Positions 19,530 to 30,700 of a DNA stretch of 64,000 nucleotides are shown piece by piece. The stretch covers positions 10,417,001 to 10,481,000 of the forward strand of contig NC_071336.1 of assembly GCF_027744825.2 (NCBI RefSeq), written 5' to 3'. The stretch comes from Synchiropus splendidus (Eukaryota; Chordata; Actinopteri; Syngnathiformes; Callionymidae). The first letter of the stretch is position 1, and each line of letters opens with the position of its first letter. Under the pieces are notes generated by a model. That model ran no database searches, was not told the origin of the DNA, and saw only the letters and a program-made list of their open reading frames with translations. A program made the position numbers and the translations under genes.

Positions 19530-21050
19530 GCATGATCACAGGATTGACAACGAACCACAAGGGCTTTGCAGTATGGAGGGTTTCAGGAGTTCTTCTTTTC
19601 TTCACGACATTGTTAACCGGGGCATCAGACATGATGGCTGGATTTGTAACTGTATGGTGAGTCAGTAGTAGTAGTAGATGAGGTGAGACGTGTGCTCTGT
19701 GGCCTTCAAAGATTCATATTCAAACCCATAATCAAAAACTAACATCATGTCAGCTTTGTATTTTTGTGGTGAATGTGCTTCTCTGTTGACGTTTTATATT
19801 ATTCAAGATAATAAATCTTATGATCTGTCAAAATAGAGAGTATACAAACTGGTGTGTCTTCATATATGCTGTATTTGTGCTCAGTCATTCTTCCTGATAA
19901 GCATGTGATTGTGGATTGTTGTCGAGCAGGATGAGCGGCACAGAAATCCCCTGGCAGAGACACGGATAAAGTTGAAATCTAAATTTACACTTGTAAGTAT
20001 GCATGTCATAGACTGTTCCATGTTGACGTTTTTCACAAAACCATTTACATTAGTGAAGTAATAAGAACTAATTTATAGAATAAACTGGATTAAGATCCCC
20101 CTTCAGTTGCCTTTTATTGGCCACCCCGTACATGAAGTTTGTCATTTGCAGCTTCTGTGCACAACAAGTGGAAGCTCAACTTAAACTCCTATCAAACCAC
20201 ATTAAGGGAACAGAAAACGATCACATGCGTCTTTTGTAGGTCAGCGATATCAGGTGATGTTGAGTCACTGAAGACTGAACTATCACCTCAGTAAACCTGC
20301 AGTTTCACTGAGTCCATCTGGCACGCCTCTTGACACAGGTGACTTCATATTGCAGGCAGTAAACAAGGAAACAAAGACAAATAACTTCATGTGTTTTTAT
20401 CACGCCGATTTTCTGTCATTTGACCATTGAATAGATGGTGCAACTGGAAGGAACCGTTGGTGAGGATGCTTCACTGGTGGGTGACCACAGAACATAATAT
20501 GCAGCGTCAGAATGTCTGGAAGAAGCAAGAGAGAACTAAGTTGCAGAAACAAAGTAGAATACATGGTCATTATGACTGACTTGTTTGAAGCGTACTCGAA
20601 ATCTCTTCCATGTCTAGAGGGAGATATCGCTGTTATAAAACAATCGTGTGAAAACAGAGCTCCAACAGAATAGAATTGAAATGACACCTGTCCTTTCACC
20701 TAGTCACATGACAATGCTGGCACAGGTTAAACGTTTCAGCTCCTGATCCGTACTCCATTTCTGTTCTTCTACGTCCTTTTAGCTTCACATAAACAACATT
20801 CTTCAGCCCTGACGCAGAGAACACATTGGCAGCCTTTAACAACAGAGATGTTGCGGGTACCGCGAAGCAGAAAGTAGTTCATTTGTATGTTTAACCACCT
20901 TGAGCTACAGTGGAAGCCTCTTTATGACTGTCAATAAAAGAACTTGTCCGGTTGAGATTTTCTGCCTTCACTGGCCTGCGATGACAAAGGCGCGACGTGC
21001 AGCGAGGCGAGGACAAATCTCCGGCAGCTGGACTTTGTCCTGGAGCTGGC
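19530..21050. other. Intergenic region between alpk1 and the ependymin-like gene
   Basis: No exon is recognisable. A minus-strand frame at 20400-20699 has no supporting similarity. The right end is the proximal promoter of the ependymin-like gene. Confidence 0.5.
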
Positions 21051-21055
21051 GGTTG

Positions 21056-21063
21056 TTTATAAG
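21056..21063 (+). promoter_or_regulatory. TATA box of the ependymin-like gene
   Basis: TTTATAAG lies 56 nt before the start codon, so transcription should begin near 21087-21095 with a short 5' UTR. A TATA promoter fits a tissue-restricted secreted protein. Confidence 0.6.
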
Positions 21064-21118
21064 GAAGTGGCTGCGCTCCTGACAGCAGCAGACACTTGCG
21101 AGCAGCAGTGTGGGAAGG

Positions 21119-22392
21119 ATGGAAGTGAAAGGACTCTTGGTGTTGCTGTGCGCTGTGGTGGGCGGCCTGGCCCTCAGGCCTCGACGTTGTTGTGAGTATA
21201 AATTAAAAAAAAACACCCTGGTGCTACTTGCGCCTGCTGACAGGTTCACGTGTGTTTCCATACAGACAGCCCTCCGCTGCTGTCCGGGGCTATCACCGTG
21301 GTAAGAGTTCAGACTGGGCCGATCTGGAGATAAGAAGACGAGTGACCTGTATCACAGGGCTGACCTCGCTGTCACCTCTCCGCAGGCCACTCAGAACGAG
21401 CAGGTCTGGACCTATTCCCGGTACATGTATGACGCGCTCGGCGAGCGGATCCGTCTGCATGAGTTTGGAATCTACCAAAATGAGACGTTCACCCTGGACG
21501 TCCTGCTGCTCTACAGAGAGGTTGGTCTGTGTTTTTGAAATGTCTTTTTAAAGAACAAATAAACCATGAAAATGTGTTATTATCAAACATATTTAAGAAG
21601 CATTTAGAAAGTGCTGAGAACGCTCGTGTCATCCTTGTGTCTCCTCCTGTCGTCCCAGTCGGTCATGTTTGAGATTGACAGAAAGGCAAAGACCTGCAAG
21701 AAAAGACCGCTGCAAGTGGACTTCCAGCCCCTGGCCATCCCCAAAAACGCCTCTTTTCTCGGGCAAGCCATTGTAGGAAGTTCGTCTGGACCAGGACAGG
21801 GACTGCTGGTGAACACCTGGATGGGGCAATTGCCTAACAACGCAGGTACCTTCAGAAACATGCTTGCGATGATCACCAGGACATTTGTGCGCACACATTC
21901 ATTCCACACTTGATCTTCCAGGAAGGTACCTCACAACTGTGACCGAGTTTGGATGCATTCCAGTCACCACTTCTGCCCAGACACCTCAATTTGGGTGGAT
22001 GGTGCTGAGGTATGAATGGCTGAGTCATTTTCTTATTCTTATTCACAACTACAGCAATAATAATGATAATAATAATAACAATAACAATAATAGCAACAAC
22101 AATAATAATCATAATAATAGTCTGGCAGACCACACGGGATGAAAAAAATCTGGACTGTTTCATGAAAACTGTTGCGAAACAATGTTTGTGTAATTGTGAA
22201 ATTTATGAAATCCACATTCGGGAACTTGACCGTCTGAATCATGTGCTTTTTCTTTTGGTTCCTAGTTACATCAACAATGTCATCGGGATTATCGACCCGA
22301 ACGAGCTGAACCCTCCAGCCTTCTGCATGGGAGATTCGGTTCAGGTGGAGGAGGAGCCGGGGCATTTCTTCAGCGCGTTTCTCAGGAACTAA
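21119..22392 (+). CDS. epdl: Ependymin-family secreted glycoprotein
   Basis: Ependymins are secreted, calcium-binding glycoproteins first found in fish brain extracellular fluid. Six exons (21119-21191, 21266-21300, 21386-21520, 21659-21845, 21922-22009, 22266-22392) join in phase to 214 aa, the usual family length. Residues 1-19 form a hydrophobic signal peptide (GLLVLLCAVVGGLAL). Family landmarks in order are the CYSPPLLSG start of the mature chain, VMFEIDRKAKTCKK, FGCIP and NPPAFCMGD, which supply the conserved cysteines, and the GHFFSAF tail. Predicted N-glycosylation sites are N68 (NET) and N111 (NAS). The start has a good Kozak context (aggATGG). The gene converges on cskmt. I cannot tell which paralogue (epd, epdl1, epdl2) this is, so the symbol is generic. 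Confidence 0.93.
22054..22125 (+). repeat. (AAT/AAC)n-rich simple repeat
   Basis: An imperfect trinucleotide tract (aataataatgataataa and similar) lies in the fifth intron of the ependymin-like gene, between exons ending at 22009 and starting at 22266. Confidence 0.9.
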
Positions 22393-22760
22393 GACAAGAT
22401 TAGAAGAATGTCTGATCGGCTCTTAATCTTCATTGTATCCTTCCAACTCTTTTTTTCAGATGTGCATTTTGCACTCCACAGTGATTTTTGCTATTGCACC
22501 GATGCCAGGGTTACACAAGCAAATGTACTGTAACTGTCCCAATGCAGCTGCCTTGAGGTGTCCTGTCATGTCCACCGTGATTCTTTTGCTCGATGATGTT
22601 GAAGCCAAATTTCTTCCAAAAATCTCAAGAGATATTGCACAACAACCGATGAAATGTCAACAGAGGAGGAAGTGGAATGGATTCATCCATCATGTGAGGA
22701 AGAATGCAGCCGTAACACCTGTCGATACCTACACTGGGAAGTGTGCAATATTGGGAAATC

Positions 22761-22766
22761 AATAAA
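22761..22766 (+). terminator. Polyadenylation signal of the ependymin-like gene
   Basis: AATAAA lies about 370 nt after the stop codon. Another copy (ccaaataaagtc) follows near 22895, so two 3' ends are possible. Confidence 0.6.
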
Positions 22767-23167
22767 CGGACAGTGAGGATAGAATCCGACATTTTGATTG
22801 TAGTTGCACTTGCTACTTTTGCAAGTTTAATGATTGAAGTGGATTATAAAGGCATTCATATGGTTTTTGCTGCCTGTTTAATTACAGAAATGTCCAAATA
22901 AAGTCATGTTTACTCACTGCTCTGCTTCTGGGGGTAACACTGCTCTCTTGTGGTCACAACTGAATAATACAGCTTAGGTGAGGATTTTGTGATGTGTAAC
23001 AGCCTATCGATTTTAACTATGGGAGGAAACTTGAGTACTGCCCAACACAGAATTAAGAGAAGTCTCAGTCATTTTGGAAAAATTCAATGGTAAAAAAAAC
23101 AATGATATTTCTGAGTTTCCTTTCATAAAAAATGTCAAAAGACACTCAAATCCGATCCAGCATTTTC

Positions 23168-23173
23168 TTTATT
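23168..23173 (-). terminator. Polyadenylation signal of cskmt
   Basis: TTTATT on the plus strand reads AATAAA on the gene strand and lies only 20 nt after the cskmt stop codon, giving a very short 3' UTR. Confidence 0.55.
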
Positions 23174-23192
23174 TCAAGCATGGCTTTACAGG

Positions 23193-24632
23193 TCACCTTT
23201 GCTCTATCACAGACCGAGGTGATAGATGATAGCAGTAGTAAGTCTCGCCTACATCCTGCACCCCTATATCTGCGAGCATCACCCCTCTTTCCTGGGCTTC
23301 AGTCTCCAGCCAGAGCAGCCTTGCATCTGGGTCCTCATCAGAGAACTGCACCATGGACCCTGAGCGACGCAGCGCTCCCAAACACTGCCTTAACATCAGT
23401 CCTGCCTTCTCCTTGCCATCCCTGGATCTGAGCAAGGCATCAATGGTGCCTTTGTCCACGATAAGGTCCACACTGCTGGACCTGTAGTGCTCGTGCAGCC
23501 GTGTGCAGTCCAGTTCTATGAATTCAAGTCGCGATGAGGGGCTCAGCGGCTCGGGGGTGGAGGCTCGGGCGTGCGCCTGCATCAGCTGGACAGCTACAGG
23601 CGAAATATCTGCGCACGTGATGTGCACAGGGAGGGGACAGTGTCTGTAAATGGATGGACCCAGCGCAGATGTGCCGCAGCCCAAGTCCAAAACGCGCAGC
23701 GGTTGGTCAGAGGGAGTGTTGGCTTGTAACAGTGGCAGAATGATGTCTCGGACCGAACTGAAGCCAAAGAACCAGTCAAAGTTCTCAAAGTCCTTCCTGT
23801 CCCTGTTGGTCTCGGCATAGAAGCGATCCCAGGTCGCCTTCTTGTCCATGTTCTCAAACAGTTCAGCTGCAGGACAACGAAGGCCCGAAAGCATTGAAAT
23901 TGGAATGAAACATTTGCACCACTCCAGTAAACAGAGAGACACAGCTAACTTTCATGTCATTACATTTGTGGATAAGATTCGTATGGCAACACGATGAGAC
24001 TAAAACTTTTACAATAGTCCCATGAAGTCTCCAGTGATCGTAGGCTGGAAGGTTCTGCCATGGTGAGACCAAAAGGCAGATGCTCATGATTGACAGGCCG
24101 ACCCTGCGTTTCTGACCTACTGTGGTGACCACATCTACAGTCTGGAGCTCTCGGGTCGTGAGCGGGAGGATACGTCTGATAAGACAAGCCAGACTTGGAG
24201 GGTAGACCCTCCTTTCTGCATAGGCCTAATGCTCCTCCTGGCGGTGCCTCCAGGTTGTCCTGGTCTGTAAACCCCAGGTTAAGAGGACGCATAGTAACAT
24301 AGTAACATACTTAAATGTTTAATATAACATATATATAATATATAAATATATAAGAACATAAATTGGGGCGGAAACGAGACAGTTGCAATGACATTCAAAC
24401 CAATGCATGGTTAAAAGTACCACAATTCCAGCCAGGGGACTTTCTCCGTGCGGTCCGCTAACAGGTTAGCTTGTATGCTAAAGTATACGAGCAAAGACCT
24501 ACAGCAAACAAACGAGCTAACGTGTGTTATTGACAGCTTTCCAAACTTACATGTCAAAGAAGAGCGTCGCCGCAGACATTCTGTTACTAACCCTCTATTT
24601 TTCAATATCAATGACCTCAAAAACGGATGCAT
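23193..24632 (-). CDS. cskmt: Citrate synthase lysine methyltransferase, mitochondrial
   Basis: CSKMT (METTL12) is a class I SAM-dependent methyltransferase that methylates a lysine near the active site of mitochondrial citrate synthase. Exon 1 (24551-24632) encodes 27 residues rich in Arg and Leu with no acidic residue before E18 (MHPFLRSLILKNRG...), a good mitochondrial targeting peptide. It ends in ACAT before gtaagt. Exon 2 (23193-23866) starts after cctgcag. The junction is in phase (Thr-Ser-Glu) and gives 251 aa; human is 240. Diagnostic motifs are FDWFFGF (57-63), the SAM-binding motif VLDLGCGTS (86-94), DLIVDKGTIDALL and QFSDEDPDARLLWLE. The last two are hallmarks of CSKMT rather than of other METTL proteins. 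The gene lies tail-to-tail with the ependymin-like gene and about 1 kb downstream of otub1 in the same orientation. Confidence 0.93.
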
Positions 24633-25375
24633 CGTCAGTCAGCTTGTCGCGCGCTGTTTCAACATCGAGGTCTCACTCTGTCCGTTTTTTAAGCTTTCCG
24701 CAGGCGGTCTGAGAAAGGTGTCCAGAGAAGGTGTGCGGTAATAGACGATCTATGTTAACGTTCGTCTAAACGGGATTATGAACTCAAATAAATGGGATAC
24801 ATGGAATACATTCAATTCACATTGCAACGTATTTATTACATTTCCTTCATAGCACCGGTGCACATATTCTTCTGTTTCACGTTTTTTGTCTGCCTGCAAA
24901 GCTGATTTCGATTTCGAAACCTGTGTTCGGAGAAAACATTACAGTGTGACTATTGCATGAAAAAAGGCCTTAAAAAGGGAAAAAAAAACCTCCGATCCAA
25001 ATTTTAAAGAGTAGTGTATGGTGTCATGCTCATACTTTATATACTATTGTTCGAAATAACTGAAAATGCAACTGGCAACATTAACATTCACAATTTTGCT
25101 TGAGAAATCTTTTATCTCTCAAATGACTCCTTGAATGTTTACACTTTGGCCATTTGAAAAACCAAGATCCAACCCGGTTAAGATGTAAATCCCTTTAATA
25201 AAACTCAATGAACGCAGTGTAACAAAGGAAACAAATCCATCATCATAATGCAAGTAGATAACATTTACAACCACAAAAGAAAAAAAAACTGTACAACTCT
25301 AAATGTGAGGAGTCACTTCTAAGATTCTTGACTTAACCATTTCGTGACAGTCGAGGGGGAATCGAGTATCGGGCA
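24633..25375. other. Intergenic stretch between cskmt and otub1
   Basis: This holds the cskmt promoter, a minus-strand start region at about 24640-24760 without an obvious TATA box, and the region beyond the otub1 3' end. No further gene is visible. Confidence 0.5.
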
Positions 25376-25392
25376 TGTGTGGTGAATTATCT

Positions 25393-25402
25393 TTTATTTA
25401 TT
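25393..25402 (-). terminator. Overlapping polyadenylation signals of otub1
   Basis: The plus-strand sequence tttatttatt gives two overlapping AATAAA signals on the gene strand, about 190 nt after the otub1 stop codon. Confidence 0.55.
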
Positions 25403-25517
25403 GATTCAATCACATGAGTGTAATCTCTTCCACTGATGTACGTCTCTTCATTGTGGCTGTTGAAGTTTTCCAAGCACCTGCCACTGCCAAACACAGCTGG
25501 AGGAGCATGACTATGAT

Positions 25518-25520
<3 letters not shown>

Positions 25521-25576
<56 letters not shown>
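25521..25576 (-). repeat. (CA)28 microsatellite in the otub1 3' UTR
   Basis: A 56-bp TG run on the plus strand is transcribed as CA repeats starting 11 nt after the otub1 stop codon and upstream of the polyadenylation signals. CA-repeat RNA is a known binding site for hnRNP L. Confidence 0.9.
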
Positions 25577-25577
<1 letters not shown>

Positions 25578-25587
25578 CTGGAGTGTG

Positions 25588-27734
25588 CTATTTGTACAAG
25601 ATGTCATAATGGCCGGGTCTGTACAGGAGGAAGATGCGAGGGTCGCCTCCTTCAGGGAAGATGTGGTGATTGACAGTTCCTCCCTCTCCTCTGTCCATGT
25701 ACTCCACCAGGATGGATACATTCAGGGCCTGTGCTAAGGCGATGATGTGAATGTGGTCACTTTCTTTACACATAGGCTCCACGTCCTGAAAACAAACAAA
25801 AATAATCGACAAGCTGCTATTTTTTTCTCATGATTTGTACCTCACGGCTAATACAAATGACGCGGTTAATATACAGATTTTTACAGGCTAAAGAGCGTAT
25901 GCTGCCAAAATATTGAGCTTCATCAGGTCAAAATTATGACATCACAGGTTTTTATTTACAGTAAAGTGCTCCAAATGCGGCTGCGGCCAAGTGTCCGCAG
26001 CTCTACCAACACAGCTGATGCAATGTTTTTCAACCATTTTCAAGCCACGGTACCCTTGGTTTATTGAAAAACTCCCAGGGCACACCACCAAACGAAGTTC
26101 AGCCAAAGAGCACTTGTGCTTTAAGTCTCTAATAATTTGTGAAAAACTGTAGCTACTGACGCTCAATTGTTATTTTGCTATGCTATTAGTAGAAACAAAT
26201 TGCAGAAAATGTATTTGTTTCAAATGTGTTCAGAAAGGGGTGGGCAATACGGCAAAACATATCATACATACATTTATTTATTTACTTAAGTAACTATTTC
26301 GATTTCATCACTTCTCTTTTGCATGATCTTATTGTAGTTTAGGGTTTCCAGACAAATCCTTAGCATTCATTGCCTGAACTTGCTCCATAAAAACAATGAT
26401 TCTTTCTCTCTTCACATTTTGGAGTGCATTTATTTTGTTGTGCGTTTAGTTTTTCTCCAACTTTTCAACCACAAAGCAAACTTTGACAGTCCATGAGCAT
26501 CAATTGAGTTTTGAAGTGAGACGTCACGTTAGCCGTTAGCTCTGTGGGGCAGACAGTCTTTGGCGTTGCGGGTCTGACAAGGATCACTCCATCGTTCTGT
26601 TGTGAAAGTGTGTGGTCAAATTAGAGGCACATCAGATTTAAAAACAGCTGGAAGTTGCACATGAGAGTAGCTTCTTGGCTGTGAGCGTGTGGGAAGAGGA
26701 GCGCCGCGCAACACAGCAGCGCTGCTTTGACTCATGGACAGATCAGCGCATCAGCACACTGTCGTTCTACAGTATAGTCTATTGAAAGAATGTGAGTGAA
26801 TCCATGTGATCTCCTCACGTTGGTTGGTTGTCAACACGTTCTAAATGTCATGATCTAATGTCATCACATCGCCCACCTCTATCTCTGGACAAATTAGGTC
26901 CGCCCCGGTTTGAAAAACGCTGTCCTATAGAACCGGAGACAAGAAGCAGCAGCTTCGCGCTTTAATGTCAATAAGAGACGTGACAAGTTCATGACTCAAG
27001 CTCAGAAGACTGCCGAGTTTGTCTCATGAGTGAGTCTCCATGCTGGACAATGTTTTAACTAGTTTAGGAGGATCCTCATGCGCTTCTAAGCTGGGTGCAC
27101 CACTGACCTCTCTACTGCGCAGCACCGCTGCAGCTTATGTATGAACAAGATCTAGTTTCCTTCTTAAATTAAGTGGGTGCAGCTAGTATTCCGGTGCGCT
27201 CTACAGTCCCCAAAATTACGGTAATATATCTTGGCTAAGTGGAAAAAAAAGCTGCTATATTGGACTGACTGACACCACCCCATTCTTCATGACACCCATA
27301 CGGCGAGGCAGTTAATAGCATAGCATGTCTCCACGGTGATCTAAGTTAAACAAAAGAACAGCGCAAAGATCTCTCAGTGCAGTTGTAAACAAACTTTTCA
27401 GTTGACCTAAAAGCCCACAATGCATTCCAGTTTTTCCACTCTGTGATGTCGCCCTTTGAAGCCCTATTTTGTCAACTTCTGTTCGCACGCACTAATTCAC
27501 ATGCAGTGCTGAACTTCCTCCCTGAGACTGAGGAAGAGTCAGCATGTATTACCTTGAGGGCTGCTGAAAGAATACATCTATAAACAGTGTTTTAAACTGA
27601 ATCTGATAACTGAAGGTGTTTGAATACTTAGAATTGAGATGAAGAGAAATAAAGAAAGAAGGGCGGTCCAATTTTAGTTGAATTAATCATCAAATGTTTA
27701 AATCGGTTTAAGACTGCTGTGCAACATGAAGCCT

Positions 27735-27776
<42 letters not shown>

Positions 27777-30700
27777 TGTTGGAATGTTGAACCTAGGCAG
27801 CGCACCTGTTGACAGAACTCCTTAACGGATCGACCTCCCTCGATGAAATTCTGAAAGAATTCGTGCTTTCGCTGCAGGTGGCCTGAGGTGAGCAGCCGCA
27901 GGTAGACGACAGCATAGTCTGACACGGACTGGTCGTTGAAGGAGCTCAGCAGCTCCTGAAGACTCGGCTGCTTCTCACACAGTTCAATCAAGTCCATGAG
28001 CTGACAGAGAAGAGCAGGGTGTGGGGGGTTAACTGACTGTGGACGAGCAAACTTACTGTTTGTGACAGTAAAAAGACAACAGAGACAACAAAAACATCAA
28101 AGACGCACACCTAACAACACAACGCACAATAGCTAACTTAAAACAATAAGCGGAAAATAAAGGGAAAAAAATCCCACATTGGATATTTACACAAATTTTA
28201 CATGTAAATAGATAATAAAAAATATAAATAGAGATATAATAAATAAATGCTTAAAAACAGAAAACAGATTGCTGAAATTTTCAGGACAAACACCAACATT
28301 AGTAGCTCTTTAGTAACTGCTGCACCTGATTATACCTTCACATTACTTTAAGGGAGTAAATAAATTGCATGAGTCGATAAGCAGAAATAATGTTACCTGT
28401 CGAGTGAATTTCTAACACACATCTAGTCAAGTAGACATCACACTTATTATTAAGTGAGGCCACAAACAATATGGGACACACTTGTTGATGATGGCACATG
28501 GGCAAAGCAAACATATAAATAAGGTGATCTACTTCCATTATAGGCTTCACATGACAAGTGTCTTGTTTCAAAGAAAAACCCTTCAGGTGCAATACATCTG
28601 AAGTAAAAACACCCCATGACGTCTCGTGCAAGTGAGGACTCACCGTGTTGTGGAAGTCTTCAATGGTGAACTCAATGAATCCTTCATTAACAAGGTCCAG
28701 TTTACTCTTAGCTGCAAGTGCTTTGAACCTATGACGGAGAACTGCAACTTAGTACTGCGGAATATTGGGATGAATAAATGCCAGCATAAGCTAATATGTC
28801 TGAATGACAAGAAGAACATCCATGCCCGTGGTATGATATATTCCTTTATTCACTTAAGCTTGAGTGTGACTCCTCGAGCAGAATCTCTCTTTTTACCAAT
28901 ACAAATGAGAATTGAAACATAAGAATCCCTAAAACATGGCGACTGGGGCTCCCAGCGAAAAGTGAAAATTCACAATTTAGGATAATAAATGAAACCCATT
29001 ATAAGCCACTACCACACTGCTCATCCAGCATGCAGGAATTCAAGCAAACCTTGGGTTTGCCTGGAGGCCCGTTCTCGGCACACGAGCGCACGCCGCTCAC
29101 ACTGTTCTTCGCAGCCAGGGGCCATTGAGGGTTTCAAAATCAAGGCTACCTGGTGGAGCCAGACTTAAGCATATGCTTGGCATATGCAGCCAAGTCTTAA
29201 TGTACTAAACAGCTACAGTGAGACAGCAAACTCTTTCTGCTACTTCTACTACCTTTCCAGGATTTTTTTTCCCAGAGTGCCCGCAGGTGTGAGGGCGCAT
29301 TGTACATCTTTCATGGTCCTCCTTAACAGACTACGCTAAAAGGTGGAGTCCTGCTCGACAGATGAGCGACGGGGGGGGCGCTTCATGTTGACATGCACAG
29401 ATGAAGATGACCTATGCTGGGAATGTAAGGGGCCAAAATTCTTGTATATGGGCCCCAACTTCTCACTGTTTTAATTATTAGTTATTATTGAATTATTTTT
29501 TAGGTGAGGAAAAAACACAAATAATTAAAATGCAAACATTAATTCCTGCAATTGTGTAAAACACCCCACGTAACTGAATTGAAACAAACAAAAAATCTAC
29601 AATATGTGAAAGTTGAACGTGATCTGGTGAGGGGTAACTGCAAATGCTTTCAAGAATGTATTTATTTTATCTTTTTAAACTTTTTTTTTTACTTGACAAG
29701 AAATCAGCATGGCTTCCAGTGTTTCAGCTGAGTAGTTTCAGGATAATAACACTACTATGTTGTTACATAATCGGACACTTATGGCACTTTTTGGTTTATA
29801 TTTATAATTTTGGACATGATTTTTTTTCATGTGTTGCATTAACTGTCAGTCAAGCTGTCAATACTCAGTTGAATATTAAATCACATGAACATATTAGTAA
29901 ATCACGATGGACATTTTCTTCTGGAAAACTCATCTAATTTTGTTTACGTACAGTCTTAAACTAATACTTTACCAAAAGCAACAACCGAAACATAATCTCA
30001 TCTGACATTTGATGTGGTTCGTGGGCATGCACGCGCTTGCACAGTTACAAATACTCACTTCTGTAGCTCTTTGCTGTCATCTAGCAAGGACTCGAGATGT
30101 GCGAAACCGAAAGCTCTGTAGAAACAATTGCCATCTGGTCTCGTCTTACGAATGTACGAGTATTTTTTGTGTAGGTCCTGTAACAGCAATATATAATGAC
30201 ATGTCAGAAATGTAATCTTAAGTCTGGTTAACCGATTTGAGTTGAGACAGACCTTGATCTTGCGCTGATAAACTGTGTCATCCGCAGCATACTCTCCTTG
30301 AAGCACCGTCAGAAACTGTCTGTCTGACACTAGAGGATTTCTGTTGGCAATCTGAAGAACCCCAAGAGAAAAAAGGGAGAGAAAACAACATCATGAGAAA
30401 CGATTCAAACGAAACTTCAAGTCTCACTGTAGACTAAAATTCATTATGTTGTTTACTAAAGGCCTTCAGGTCTAGACTTGGTGATGACAACTGTTCCCAA
30501 AACAGTTTTACCCATCAATGATGAAAGAGTTCTTGAAAAAGCAAGTATATCACCTAATTTAGAGGTATATTGTCTTTACATAAGAGAAGGTGTGATTCAC
30601 ACTGGAAATGTTTGCATTGTTAAAATCTGGATCAATAGACCCATTTGATCCAGTATTTTTGACAGATCAAAATCACCAGTTGGAACCCAAAGAACATGTG

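Noticed and set aside
21604..21913. Overlapping minus-strand frames opposite the ependymin-like exon 4
   Set aside because: Shadows of the plus-strand coding exon, which has full family similarity.
27737..27776. Trinucleotide (ATC) run as a possible CRISPR-like or regulatory array
   Set aside because: A simple microsatellite; there are no spacers and this is a vertebrate genome.
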